A DNA stretch of 64,000 nucleotides from Lewinellaceae bacterium (GCA_020636025.1 JACJYQ010000006.1:124001-188000); one strand, 5' to 3'. Shown: positions 35,805-46,533, counted from the first letter of the stretch. Notes: generated by a model from the sequence alone, not told the origin. Made by a program: numbers and translations.

Positions 35805-38800
35805 ATGAAATCATATTTCACCAATACCGGGATTATCCTGCGGGTCATGCTCCTGTTCGTATGGATAATGCCTTTCCGGTCGCAAGGCGCCGAAAATCCG
35901 ATGGCTGCCGCCCCTCCGACCTGGTCAGTCAATCCGCTCGATTTCGAGTTTAATATGAATATACTGATCCAGGTACAGTACAATGGTGTTGACAACAACA
36001 ACCCCAATAATATAGTGGGTGTGTTTGTGGGGAATGAATTGCGCGGAGTAGCAACACCTACCATGGCTGGAGGCATCGCCTATTACTTTGTAAAGGTGTA
36101 TTCCAACACCTATTCGGGGGAGAACCTGAACTTCAAGGTGTATTATGCCCCTGACGATCAGGTTTATCAAACCATGGAAACGGCCAACTTCCTGCACAAC
36201 GGAAGCATAGGCGATATAAACAACCCGTTTTACCTCGATATCAATCCGAATATGGATCTGCCACCCGAACTGGCACCATTTGACGAGGTAACGACTCTGG
36301 ATAATATTCCATTTGACCCCATTGCACTTAATGACTACCTCATCAGCGCCGATGGCGATCCGGTGACCTGGTCGGTGCAGTCGGGTCCGAATTTTACAGC
36401 CATCATCGTAAACGATGTGCTCACCGTGAGTCACGTTCCGGGAACTTTGATGTTACCATACAGCGAAGATGTGGTCATAACTGCTACGGAAAATAATCCG
36501 CCCAACAACTTTTCCGTCTCCGCAACCGTACAATTCACTGTCCTGGAAGATTATGGGCCTCCAGAGTGGGAAGTAACTCCGGACAATATTCCTGACCAGA
36601 CCATTTTTAAAGGCGATCAATTCAGCAATTTCGATCTGGATAACCACCTGAATTATGCGGGGCCATGTCATGAATTTGACTTTGATGTATTCCCTTATGC
36701 GGGGTCTGACCCTGATCCTGCATGGCCTGTGGTCCCTCCCGGGGCAAATCCAATGACTGTTATTGCACGGCCATTGTTCGCCGATGTGCAATTGGCTGGC
36801 CCAGGCGCCAAACTGGCTGCTTTTGTTGGTGGCAATCTGGCTGGCTGGGCTGATGTGCAGGGTTTTTCACCCAATGTACATTACGACTTGCAACTGGCTA
36901 ATGTTGGCTCGGGGCCCATCACGTTCAGGCTTTATCATGCGGATAACCAGTTCTTATATGAAAAGCAATCGACGCTGAATTACACATCAGGAGGCACTAC
37001 GGGGTCCATTGCAAACCCTTACAAAGTGCAGTACTCTCCATTGGTACCCTTGCTCAACTCTTCAGGGCAGGTACTGATCAGTATTGTAGATACTTCCTGG
37101 CTAGGTTCATATCCTGTAGATTTTATTGTCTGGGATTGTGATTACCCGGTGCAGAGAAGAGCCACCGATCAGGCGGTTTTTACCATAGTCGCTGATGCTC
37201 GTCCGGTATTTACTTCAGAGAATTCCAAAAATTATCAGGAGAATGCCTGTTATGTGTTGTACGACGCTGAGACTGCTGACCCCAACTACAACGAAGGCAA
37301 TGGTTTGACATACAGCCTTGACGGCGGCGCTGATATTGCCAGATTTGAAATAGATCCAACAACTGGTATTCTATCCTGGGTAACAGGCTTCATCCCCGAT
37401 TTTGAAACCCCGCAAGATGATGATCTGAACAATAAATATCAGGTGAACATCAAGGTAACCAATGATGATAATTTGAGCGCCACACTTGCTCTCACCATTA
37501 CGGTTACCGACCAGGCAACAGAGCCTTTTGTGGCCATGATCAACAATGGCGATCCCCTGATCTGCAACACCGGCGGCGCTACCCTTACCGCAAGTGGTGG
37601 TGTGGCATATAGCTGGAGTACCGGTTCCATGTTCAATTCCATTGATGTGCCTGCCGGGGATTATACAGTTACCGTTACCAGTGCAGGCGCGTGCACTCTT
37701 ACGGCTTCGGTAACAGTTGCAGATGAACCATCCATTATAGCCGCTGGAAATAATAATACCCTGTGTATAGGTGCTGCCATTCAGTTGAGTTCTACCCCTG
37801 CAGGGGGCACTCAGCCTTATGCAAGCTTTGCCTGGACAGGCCCGGATAATTTTGCTTCCTCTCAGGAAGATCCGGCAGGTTTCCCCGCAACGCTGGCAGC
37901 AGCAGGTGATTATGTAGTGGTGGTAACCGACGATGCCGGTTGCTCGGTTTCAGCCAGTAAAACCATTGATGTATCGAATAACACACAACCGGCCATCACA
38001 GCCTCGGTAGCAGCGGATCCTGTTTGCCAGGACAGCCCGGTAAATCTCAGCTCAGACCCAATGGGCGGTTCTGGTATTTACACCCAGTTCAACTGGTCGG
38101 GACCAAATGGCTATCTCGGGGTAGTTCAGAACCCTCCGGCATTTAATGCTACGCTACTTTCAGCAGGTACTTATCAGGTCATTGTAACTGACGATCAGGG
38201 ATGTAAGGGAACGGCTACTGTAAGCCTTTCAGTAAATGAACAGCCCATGCTTGTAGTGGACAACGGATTGCCTTTGGATTCGATCAGTGAAGGACAAAAC
38301 CTGGATCTGACAGCTACGGCATCCGGAGGTTCCGGGAGTGGGTATATCTATTCCTGGACTGGCCCGGCAGGTTTCAGTTCTTCAGATCAGAACCCAAGCA
38401 GGTTAAACCTTGATCTTACACATTCAGGATTATACATAGCCACTGTAACAGATGGAAACGGTTGTACCAGATCGGACACCACAGAAGTTACGGTAATGCC
38501 TTGTCCGGGAGTAACGGCTACACCTGGCCCTGTTTGCGTTGGCGGGGATATTGATTTGAACTCCTTTCCAACAAGTGGTGCCCTGCCTTATACCGCCTTC
38601 TCCTGGGAAGGACCAAATGGATACAGCTCTGATCTTCAGGATCCTGCTGCCTTCCCCATTTCACCGGCAAACCTGGGCACCTATACGGTAACCGTTACGG
38701 ATCACCTGGGTTGCACAGCCACCAGCAGTACAACCGCTGAGGAACATGTCAACCCAAGCATAACAGCAACCAATAGTACCTTGCCTTCCGGCATTTGTGA

Positions 38801-41800
38801 AGGCGAAATTGTGAGCCTTTTCTCTACACCAAGTGGTGGTTCCGGGTTGTATCCGACATTCGATTGGGTTGGCGTGGATGGCTATGTAGCTTCCATTGAA
38901 GATCCGGCCAGTTTTACCACTTCACTGGCTTCTGCCGGTTTGTATCAGGTGAAAGTGACCGATAGTCAGGGTTGTACAGCAACAGCCACCACTACCGTGA
39001 TCGTAAATGGGAACCCAACAATAACTGCCAGCAGTAATTCCACGGTTTGCCTGGGTCAGGATCTGGATCTTCAATCAGATCCACAGGGTGGTGCAACGCC
39101 TTACACATTCGACTGGACAGGTCCCACGGGGTTTAGCGGTATGGTACAGAACCCTTCCAGAAGTGCACCACTGGCTTTGCCGGATGCTGGTATTTACAGC
39201 GTAACCCTTACTGATATGAATGGATGTTCAGCAACAGCCTCAACCCCTGTTTCTGTTTCGGCAACTGCTGCACCCGACGTAATGGCTTCCAGCAATTCAC
39301 CGGTTTGTTCAGGTGATGCACTAATGCTCTCGGCTACGGCCACAGGAGGTTCGGGAGTATACACTTCTTATATTTGGGAAGGTCCTGCTAATTATTCGGC
39401 ATCAGTGCAAAATCCCGTACGTAGTCCGGCCTACAAGAGTGAAGCAGGTGGCTCATATACCGTTACGGTGACCGATAGCCACAACTGTAATGCTTCCGCA
39501 TCCGTTACGGTCATGATCGACGGCCCTGACCTGAACCCCAGCAACAACGGACCTCTGTGTATTGAGGAAGATGTAGTACTAATGGCAGGGGGAAGTGGAG
39601 GAGCTGGCTGGACATATTCATGGGTAGGACCCAATGGATTTTCTTCCAATCAACAAAACCCTGCGCCATTCCCCGCCACACTGGTGGCAGCCGGAGACTA
39701 TACCGTTACTGTGACCGCAGATGATGGCGGCTGTACAGGAAGTGTTAATGTAGATTTTACTTCTGTTGAGATTGCCGGAGGTGACCCGCCTGTTATCGTT
39801 TGTCCTCCAGATGCAACCGTCACTGCTGATGCCAATTGTAGTGGCGAAGTGGGCGAATACGATCCAATATCAGTTACTGATGATTGTCCGGACAACCTGA
39901 CAGTTACACAAAGTCCGGACCCCAATACCATGTTCAGCGGCCTTAATCAGGTGCAAACAATCTCACTTACAGCCGACGATGGTGCCGGCAATACAGCCTC
40001 TTGTGCTTTTAACGTAACGCTAGAGGATCAAAGTGCGCCGGCCATTACCTGTCCGGCCAACACCACCGTATCTGCCGATGCCAATTGTGGCGGGGAATTG
40101 GGTGCTTATGATCCGGAGTCGCTTTCCGATAACTGTGATGCAAACCCGGTTGTGACCCAAAACCCCGATTCGAATACTATGTTCTCAGGTTTGGGTGATG
40201 TGCAGACCATTACACTTACGGCAGAAGATGCAAGCAGTAATACCAGTTCCTGCTCGTTCACGGCAACCCTCGAGGATACCACTCCTCCGGATATCACTTG
40301 CCCGGCAGATATAACCATTTTTGCCGATGCCAATTGCAGTGGCACGCTGGATAATTATTCACCGGTTACGCTTAGTGATAACTGCAGTGCAAACCCTACA
40401 GTGACACAAAGCCCTGCGGCAGGCACTATGCTCAGTGGACACAATGATTCGGAGCTTGTAACACTCACAGCGGACGACGGAAACGGTAATGCTTCTTCCT
40501 GTGATTTCACCGTGACACTTATCGACGATACACCTCCGATGATTACTTGTCCGACTGATGCGACAGTATCGGCTGATGCCAATTGCAGCGGTGTGGTCGG
40601 TTCTTATTCACCTGCTTCTGTGAGCGATAATTGCAACGCAAATCCTACCGTTACTCAAAGTCCCGATCCAAGTACACCGCTTATGGGACACAACGATTTC
40701 CAAATCGTTACACTCACAGCAGACGATGGAAACGGTAATTCTGCTTCCTGTGACTTCACTGTCACCTTGATCGATGATACACCGCCGGTCATTACTTGTC
40801 CGGCAGATGTAACACTCTCGGCTGATGCTAATTGTAGCGGTGTGGTGGGTTCCTATTCGCCTGTTACGGTTAGTGATAACTGCAGTGCCAATCCTACCGT
40901 GACACAGAGTCCCGATCCGAGTACACCGCTTATGGGACACAACGATTCAGAGGTAGTCACCCTGACAGCGGATGATGGAAACGGTAATTCTGCTTCCTGT
41001 GATTTCACTGTAACACTGATTGATGACACACCGCCTGTGATCACTTGCCCGGCTGATGTAACACTCTCGGCTGATGCAAATTGTAGCGGTGTGGTGGGGC
41101 CATATTCGCCTGCTTCCGTCAGCGATAATTGCAATACCAATCCTACTGTTACACAGAGTCCTGATCCGAGTACACCGCTTATGGGACACAACGATTCAGA
41201 GGTAGTCACCCTGACAGCAGATGATGGAAACGGTAATTCCGCTTCCTGTGATTTCACTGTCACCTTGATCGACGATACACCGCCTGTTATCACTTGTCCC
41301 GTTGATATAACACTCTCGGCCGATGCAAACTGTAGTGGAGAGGTAGGTTCATATTCACCTGCTTCTGTTAGTGATAATTGCAACGCCAATCCTACGGTTA
41401 CTCAGAGTCCTGATCCGAGTACACTACTGAGTGGTCATAATGATTTCGAACTTGTCACCCTGACGGGGGACGACGGAAACGGTAATGCTGCTTTCTGTGA
41501 TTTCACTGTCACCCTGATCGACGATACACCGCCTGTTATCACTTGTCCCGCTGATATAACACTCTCGGCTGATGCAAACTGTAGTGGAGAGGTAGGTTCA
41601 TATTCACCTGCTTCTGTGAGTGATAATTGCAGTGTCAATCCCACTGTCACACAAAGCCCTGATCCGAGTACACTACTGAGTGGTCATAATGATTTCGAAC
41701 TTGTCACCCTGACGGGGGACGACGGAAACGGTAATGCTGCTTCCTGTGATTTCACTGTGACGCTGATTGATGACACGCCTCCTGTCATTACTTGTCCGGC

Positions 41801-43538
41801 CGATGTAAGCATCTTGGCAGATGCTAATTGCAGTGGAGAGGTAGGTTCCTATTCACCTGTTTCGCTCAGTGATAACTGCAGTGCCAATCCTACGGTCACA
41901 CAGAGTCCTGATCCGAGTACACTACTGAGTGGTCATAATGATTTCGAACTTGTCACCCTGACGGGGGACGATGGAAACGGTAATGCTGCTTCCTGTGATT
42001 TCACTGTGACGCTAATTGATGACACAGCTCCGGTGATTACTTGTAAAGCAGCCACTGTGCCCCTCGATGCCAATGGTACAGGCAGTATCACCCCAACTGA
42101 TGTGTTCGATACCGGTTCGGATAACTGTGGCACCGTAAATCTCGTATCGGTGGTAGCCAGTACATTTACCTGTGCCGATCTGGGGGCAAATACCGTGACC
42201 CTCACAGCAAACGATGGAAATGGCAATACTTCCACCTGTACGGCTACCGTGACCGTGGTAGACAACATTCCACCTACCATGATCTGCATGAACGCCACGC
42301 TAAATCTCGATGCAAGCGGTAATGCAACATTGGTAGTGGCTAATATCGACAATGGAAGTTCTGATAACTGTACCCTGTCGACACTTACCTTAAGTCAGAC
42401 CGCTTACACTTGTGCAAACCTGGGGGCAAATGTCGTTACACTAACTGGTACAGACCAAAGTGGCAATTCAGCTTCCTGCACGGCCAGTGTAATAGTTCAG
42501 GATCAAATTACGCCTACGGCTTTGTGTAAAAACGCCATGGTCAATCTAGATGCCAATGGCAATGTAACCGTGGTACCGGCCAATGTAGATAACGGCAGCA
42601 GTGACAATTGCAGCTTTACCATGAGTGTAACACCCTCAACCTTTACTTGTGCCGATATCGGAGCTCATGTCATAACCTTAAAAGCAACCGACAGCAGCAA
42701 CAATATGAATACCTGCATGGCTACTGTCACGGTCAAAGATGTAACACCACCCACGGCTGTTTGTGACAACATCACTACTTATCTCGATATTGAGGGGCTT
42801 TCGGAAATAGACGTGCTCGATGTAAGTGGTAATAGTACCGACAATTGCAGCATTGTGAGTCGTACCATCAGTCGTACGGATTTCAACTGCAGTGATCTTG
42901 GAGCTCCGATCAATGTATTTATCACCCTCACTGACCAGTCGGGCAATGTATCCAACTGCACAGGAGCTGTTACAGTTAGTGATACAATGGCCCCTGAGGC
43001 TAATTGTTTTGATGTAACCATACAATTGGTCAATGGTTTTGCCACTGTTCACGGTGCGCAACTGGCCAGCCAGAGTGAGGACAATTGTGCTGTGTGGTCT
43101 TTTAATCCGGCTACTAAAGTGTACACCGTGGCAGATCTGGGAGATAATTACCTGGACATTACGGTATCTGACTTTAGCGGAAACTCAGATGTTTGCACCT
43201 CTGTGGTGACTGTAGTAATGCTCAGACCGGAAGGGCGGCCAAAACTGCTCATGCCTGATGTAGTTACAGATTTAATTCTGCACCCGTTAAAGCTCAAAGC
43301 TTTCCCGAACCCTAGTGCGGGAGATGTACAGGTGGAATTTGAACTGCCAGAAGCACAAGATTTCCATTTGCAGGTAGTGGATATGGCCGGGCAAAGCATA
43401 CATCTACGAGATGAAACCGGGGCTGCAGGTAAAAACAGTGTGCTACTGAAAAGAGAATTGTTCAACCCGGGAATCTATTTCCTGAATGTGCGGTCGAAAA
43501 ATTCCGGTGCAAATAAACGATTGATTATCAGAGAGTAA
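35805..43538 (+). CDS. Giant T9SS surface protein with Ig-like and HYR repeats (2577 aa)
   Basis: Signal peptide (about 1-28) and C-terminal T9SS sorting domain from about 2494 (LKAFPNPSAGDVQVEF; GIYFLNVRSKN). Domain order: two copies of a W-x-(V/D)-N-P-type module (about 37-140 and 315-400); a cadherin-like domain about 465-570 (TYSLDGG, FEIDPTTGILSW); nine Ig-like repeats about 575-1325 (pattern VC-G--L-L, W-GP-GF, G-YTVTVTD--GC); nine HYR-type repeats of 83 aa about 1326-2073 (PPVITCPAD, SADANCSG, SDNCSANPTVTQSPDP); five shorter related repeats about 2074-2471. Repeat-rich cell-surface proteins of this kind act as adhesins, including SprB-like gliding adhesins; the exact role is unknown. 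It ends at a strong terminator. Confidence 0.88.
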   Translation: MKSYFTNTGIILRVMLLFVWIMPFRSQGAENPMAAAPPTWSVNPLDFEFNMNILIQVQYNGVDNNNPNNIVGVFVGNELRGVATPTMAGGIAYYFVKVYSNTYSGENLNFKVYYAPDDQVYQTMETANFLHNGSIGDINNPFYLDINPNMDLPPELAPFDEVTTLDNIPFDPIALNDYLISADGDPVTWSVQSGPNFTAIIVNDVLTVSHVPGTLMLPYSEDVVITATENNPPNNFSVSATVQFTVLEDYGPPEWEVTPDNIPDQTIFKGDQFSNFDLDNHLNYAGPCHEFDFDVFPYAGSDPDPAWPVVPPGANPMTVIARPLFADVQLAGPGAKLAAFVGGNLAGWADVQGFSPNVHYDLQLANVGSGPITFRLYHADNQFLYEKQSTLNYTSGGTTGSIANPYKVQYSPLVPLLNSSGQVLISIVDTSWLGSYPVDFIVWDCDYPVQRRATDQAVFTIVADARPVFTSENSKNYQENACYVLYDAETADPNYNEGNGLTYSLDGGADIARFEIDPTTGILSWVTGFIPDFETPQDDDLNNKYQVNIKVTNDDNLSATLALTITVTDQATEPFVAMINNGDPLICNTGGATLTASGGVAYSWSTGSMFNSIDVPAGDYTVTVTSAGACTLTASVTVADEPSIIAAGNNNTLCIGAAIQLSSTPAGGTQPYASFAWTGPDNFASSQEDPAGFPATLAAAGDYVVVVTDDAGCSVSASKTIDVSNNTQPAITASVAADPVCQDSPVNLSSDPMGGSGIYTQFNWSGPNGYLGVVQNPPAFNATLLSAGTYQVIVTDDQGCKGTATVSLSVNEQPMLVVDNGLPLDSISEGQNLDLTATASGGSGSGYIYSWTGPAGFSSSDQNPSRLNLDLTHSGLYIATVTDGNGCTRSDTTEVTVMPCPGVTATPGPVCVGGDIDLNSFPTSGALPYTAFSWEGPNGYSSDLQDPAAFPISPANLGTYTVTVTDHLGCTATSSTTAEEHVNPSITATNSTLPSGICEGEIVSLFSTPSGGSGLYPTFDWVGVDGYVASIEDPASFTTSLASAGLYQVKVTDSQGCTATATTTVIVNGNPTITASSNSTVCLGQDLDLQSDPQGGATPYTFDWTGPTGFSGMVQNPSRSAPLALPDAGIYSVTLTDMNGCSATASTPVSVSATAAPDVMASSNSPVCSGDALMLSATATGGSGVYTSYIWEGPANYSASVQNPVRSPAYKSEAGGSYTVTVTDSHNCNASASVTVMIDGPDLNPSNNGPLCIEEDVVLMAGGSGGAGWTYSWVGPNGFSSNQQNPAPFPATLVAAGDYTVTVTADDGGCTGSVNVDFTSVEIAGGDPPVIVCPPDATVTADANCSGEVGEYDPISVTDDCPDNLTVTQSPDPNTMFSGLNQVQTISLTADDGAGNTASCAFNVTLEDQSAPAITCPANTTVSADANCGGELGAYDPESLSDNCDANPVVTQNPDSNTMFSGLGDVQTITLTAEDASSNTSSCSFTATLEDTTPPDITCPADITIFADANCSGTLDNYSPVTLSDNCSANPTVTQSPAAGTMLSGHNDSELVTLTADDGNGNASSCDFTVTLIDDTPPMITCPTDATVSADANCSGVVGSYSPASVSDNCNANPTVTQSPDPSTPLMGHNDFQIVTLTADDGNGNSASCDFTVTLIDDTPPVITCPADVTLSADANCSGVVGSYSPVTVSDNCSANPTVTQSPDPSTPLMGHNDSEVVTLTADDGNGNSASCDFTVTLIDDTPPVITCPADVTLSADANCSGVVGPYSPASVSDNCNTNPTVTQSPDPSTPLMGHNDSEVVTLTADDGNGNSASCDFTVTLIDDTPPVITCPVDITLSADANCSGEVGSYSPASVSDNCNANPTVTQSPDPSTLLSGHNDFELVTLTGDDGNGNAAFCDFTVTLIDDTPPVITCPADITLSADANCSGEVGSYSPASVSDNCSVNPTVTQSPDPSTLLSGHNDFELVTLTGDDGNGNAASCDFTVTLIDDTPPVITCPADVSILADANCSGEVGSYSPVSLSDNCSANPTVTQSPDPSTLLSGHNDFELVTLTGDDGNGNAASCDFTVTLIDDTAPVITCKAATVPLDANGTGSITPTDVFDTGSDNCGTVNLVSVVASTFTCADLGANTVTLTANDGNGNTSTCTATVTVVDNIPPTMICMNATLNLDASGNATLVVANIDNGSSDNCTLSTLTLSQTAYTCANLGANVVTLTGTDQSGNSASCTASVIVQDQITPTALCKNAMVNLDANGNVTVVPANVDNGSSDNCSFTMSVTPSTFTCADIGAHVITLKATDSSNNMNTCMATVTVKDVTPPTAVCDNITTYLDIEGLSEIDVLDVSGNSTDNCSIVSRTISRTDFNCSDLGAPINVFITLTDQSGNVSNCTGAVTVSDTMAPEANCFDVTIQLVNGFATVHGAQLASQSEDNCAVWSFNPATKVYTVADLGDNYLDITVSDFSGNSDVCTSVVTVVMLRPEGRPKLLMPDVVTDLILHPLKLKAFPNPSAGDVQVEFELPEAQDFHLQVVDMAGQSIHLRDETGAAGKNSVLLKRELFNPGIYFLNVRSKNSGANKRLIIRE
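39783..42020 (+). repeat. Nine tandem 249-bp HYR-coding repeats
   Basis: Each unit codes for 83 aa. The outer units have diverged, but units 4-6 and 7-9 form two groups that are nearly identical at DNA level; for example GAGTACACTACTGAGTGGTC recurs in units 7-9 at about 41417, 41666 and 41915. This points to recent duplication or gene conversion. The array could expand or shrink by recombination without breaking the reading frame. Confidence 0.93.
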
Positions 43539-43564
43539 ATATTGGCAAGGAGCCTTTATTCGTT

Positions 43565-43614
43565 AGCGTCCACCCATCAATTTTGTCATTCAGAGGATCG
43601 GGTGGGCGCTTTTT
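43565..43614 (+). terminator. Rho-independent terminator of the surface operon
   Basis: Stem AGCGTCCACCC with GGGTGGGCGCT (one G-U pair) around a 24-base loop, then TTTTT. It lies 27 bases after the stop codon of the second giant gene and before the convergent HTCS gene. A decayed copy is at 46707-46757. Confidence 0.88.
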
Positions 43615-43640
43615 ATGTCATGTGCGTTTAAATCCATGCT

Positions 43641-46472
43641 TCATTCCTCCTCCTGCTTTACAAACTGCCCAGGTGTGGTCCCATAAGTTTCCTTAAAGCA
43701 TTTTACAAAATAGGCTGTACCACTAAATCCGGTTTGAAACGCGATTTCGGAAACTGTTCCTGCATTTTCACCCAACAATTGAGCCGCTCGTTGAAGGCGA
43801 ATGGATTGAATGAACTGGTTTGTAGACTGGTGCAAAAGAGCCCGGAGCTTCCGATTAAGATTTGGTTTGCTCATATTCAGTTCTTTAGCCAGCATGTCGA
43901 TATTGAACTTGTCATTTTGAATATTCATCTCTACGGTTTTCATCGCTTTATCCAGAAAAATTTGATCAAGTGAATTGGTAACAACTTCACTCGGTTTTAA
44001 TGATATGGCAGAAGCAAACCGTTCCCGTAGTTTCTGACGCAAGCGAATAAGATTTTGTATTCTAATGACTAATTCCCTGGACTCAAAAGGCTTAACGAGG
44101 TAATCATCTGCACCCGTTTCAAGGCCCTCCAGTTTCTCTTCCTGTGCCGCTTTAGCGGTGAGTAAAATAATGGGGATATGGCTGGTCCTGATATCTGATT
44201 TCAGGATATGACAAACTTCATAGCCGTTCTTTTTAGGCATCATCACATCACTTATGATAATATCCGGGTTATGTGTCCTTGCTTTTTTTATACCTTCTAT
44301 TCCATCCTCTGCTTCCATCACATGGAAGTCTCGATCCAGATACTGCCGGATATAAGCCCGGACGTCGTAATTATCTTCAATCAATAGTATTTGAGGGGCA
44401 TCTTCTGGGATTGTCGACTCTGGAGTTTTTGATGTTTGTATTTTATCAACAATATCAATATCCGGCACACTGCTTAATTCATTGGAGCTCCACCTTTTAA
44501 CAATTTCCCTGGGTTCCAAATGACCTTTGCCTAATGGCAATTCTAATAAGAAAATCGTACCCGCTCCGGGTTCACTATCCACACTTATCTTACCATGGTG
44601 CAGGTGTACCAATTCCTTTACGATGGCAAGTCCAATTCCAGAGCCATCAAATCGGGTTTCCCCACTGCTTTCATCCTGAAAGAAGCGATCGAATATTTTA
44701 TCGAGTCTATCGGCAGCGATTCCAACCCCCGTGTCCCGAATATACAACTCAATAGTTGATCTGTTTTCAATTAACTCAATGGAAACTCTACCACCCTTGG
44801 GTGTAAATTTTAAGGCATTAGAAATCAGATTGTATAATACAGATTCCATTTTTTCGGAATCGTAATAAAGCAACAGCTTGTCAGTAGAGCTGCTCAGGCT
44901 CAATTCAGTGCCTTTTTGTTTCGCCAGTGATTCGTATGAATGAACAATGCCCTTCAGGTGCGGGATAAAATTCCTTTCACTGGCATGCAACTTCATCTTT
45001 TTTGCTTCAAGCTTGGCAAGATCAAGTATCTGATTGATCAGCTTCAGAAGCCGATTTGCATTGGTTTCCATGCCCCCAAGCAGAGATAGTGTTTTTGGGT
45101 CATTATTATATTCCTTGATCTGCTTAACCGGCCCGAGTATCAGGGTTAGGGGAGTTCGAAATTCATGGGAGATATTGGCAAAAAACCGGGATTTCATTTC
45201 GTCAAGTTCAGCGTAACGCTGTTTTTCCAGCTGAACCTGACGGGTTCGGTACCCTAATCCTATTGCAAAAAACAATAATTCCATAACCAGGCCAGCCTGG
45301 ATGATACCAGGGTATAACCAGTCCATAGCCATTTTTTCATAAGGCTCATGAAACAGGAAGAATAAGTACTTGGGAACTACAGTTATCAAAATAATACCCA
45401 CCCCTAACAGATAAAAAATATCGGTTTTCTTCTTCTCCTTCCAGATTGACCACAATAAAAAGCCAAAAACTACTGTGATCATCACGATTAAAGCCTCAAA
45501 AGGCATTCCCGGTAAATATTGCCTTTGCGTTAGGTGAAAATTGATGTTACCAATAACCCCGCTCCCGAGCGCAAGGGACAACAACAAAAGGATCGCTTTG
45601 TCGAGTCTGGGAAAACGAACTCTCGTGCGCAGGAAAGACCGCGTGAACAAAATATAACAGGCTACTGCGATTATACCCAGGCTGTTAAAAACCCAGGGCT
45701 GTATTATAGGATGGTTCTTAAACAGTATATGGTAATAAAAAATATTATAGTCATCCATCAAGGTAACAGCGATGGGTGCTGACAGGCCATATAATGCATA
45801 ATACAGGTAGGCATTGTCGTGAACCATAAAGAAAAAGAACAGATGATACATCGCCAACACCCACAACGCACTAATCAATGCGACCGTTAAAAACATTCTG
45901 TAATTGTATGCTGCTCCTTCGACTGCAGCCAGCACTAAGGGCTTAAGCCTTGGTTGAATCTTGAGGTATGGTCTATTTTGACATTTGTACCGGATAAACA
46001 GTTGTTTTCCGACACCCGGGCTTAATGACAGGGATATTTCATTGGGCATTTTTCGGGCAGCATTCAATAAATCGCCATGTTGGTCGAGCTCACTGATGGG
46101 GCAAAGATTGCCTGCTCGTTGATGAAACCACTTTCCATTTGCTGTATCATCCCGGGAATAAACATCTACATTTTCACACCATTCATCATAAAGCTTCAGG
46201 CGCCAGTCTGAAGCCGTCTGCAGATCATTTTTCAAGCGTATTCTTACCCAAAAAGTATGCGCAGCACCGGTTAACAATAATTCAGGTAAAGGAGTGAACC
46301 CTTGGGAGATGAAACTGTCGAGCGTAAAAGCATCACTGCTATCTACGAAAACCTGAGCAAAGGGCATCAGGTTTATTTCATTGTCTGACCGGGTAATACC
46401 GGCACTTTGGTTTTGCCCTGAAATTTGGCTAAAGCACACCAGGCTAAGAAGCAAAAGTGTTATTCTTTTCAT
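43641..46472 (-). CDS. Hybrid two-component system with 7TMR-DISM sensor and AraC output
   Basis: A 943-aa sensor-regulator. Signal peptide (about 1-19); a 7TMR-DISMED2-like extracellular domain about 25-185 (FWVRIRLKND, SLSPGVGKQLFIRYKC); seven membrane segments about 190-405; HisKA with SHEFRTPLTLILGPV; HATPase (LISNALKFTPKGG, DTGVGIA, GSGIGLAI); receiver with IISDVMMPKKNG and LVKPFE; C-terminal AraC helix-turn-helix (SEIAFQTGFSGTAYFVKCF). Its sensor type differs from the HTCS at 23-27 kb, while kinase and output modules are alike. Convergent with the surface operon and flanked by a duplicated fragment of the second giant gene. Confidence 0.93.
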   Translation of the reverse strand: MKRITLLLLSLVCFSQISGQNQSAGITRSDNEINLMPFAQVFVDSSDAFTLDSFISQGFTPLPELLLTGAAHTFWVRIRLKNDLQTASDWRLKLYDEWCENVDVYSRDDTANGKWFHQRAGNLCPISELDQHGDLLNAARKMPNEISLSLSPGVGKQLFIRYKCQNRPYLKIQPRLKPLVLAAVEGAAYNYRMFLTVALISALWVLAMYHLFFFFMVHDNAYLYYALYGLSAPIAVTLMDDYNIFYYHILFKNHPIIQPWVFNSLGIIAVACYILFTRSFLRTRVRFPRLDKAILLLLSLALGSGVIGNINFHLTQRQYLPGMPFEALIVMITVVFGFLLWSIWKEKKKTDIFYLLGVGIILITVVPKYLFFLFHEPYEKMAMDWLYPGIIQAGLVMELLFFAIGLGYRTRQVQLEKQRYAELDEMKSRFFANISHEFRTPLTLILGPVKQIKEYNNDPKTLSLLGGMETNANRLLKLINQILDLAKLEAKKMKLHASERNFIPHLKGIVHSYESLAKQKGTELSLSSSTDKLLLYYDSEKMESVLYNLISNALKFTPKGGRVSIELIENRSTIELYIRDTGVGIAADRLDKIFDRFFQDESSGETRFDGSGIGLAIVKELVHLHHGKISVDSEPGAGTIFLLELPLGKGHLEPREIVKRWSSNELSSVPDIDIVDKIQTSKTPESTIPEDAPQILLIEDNYDVRAYIRQYLDRDFHVMEAEDGIEGIKKARTHNPDIIISDVMMPKKNGYEVCHILKSDIRTSHIPIILLTAKAAQEEKLEGLETGADDYLVKPFESRELVIRIQNLIRLRQKLRERFASAISLKPSEVVTNSLDQIFLDKAMKTVEMNIQNDKFNIDMLAKELNMSKPNLNRKLRALLHQSTNQFIQSIRLQRAAQLLGENAGTVSEIAFQTGFSGTAYFVKCFKETYGTTPGQFVKQEEE

Positions 46473-46533
46473 GCTACAGCCTCTACTAGCAAAGTTCGTT
46501 TTTTGAAAAAATTACAGGGTATTATCAATAAAG

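Noticed and set aside
40853..41389. 178-codon minus-strand frame in the HYR repeats
   Set aside because: Its repetitive translation simply mirrors the tandem repeat on the other strand.
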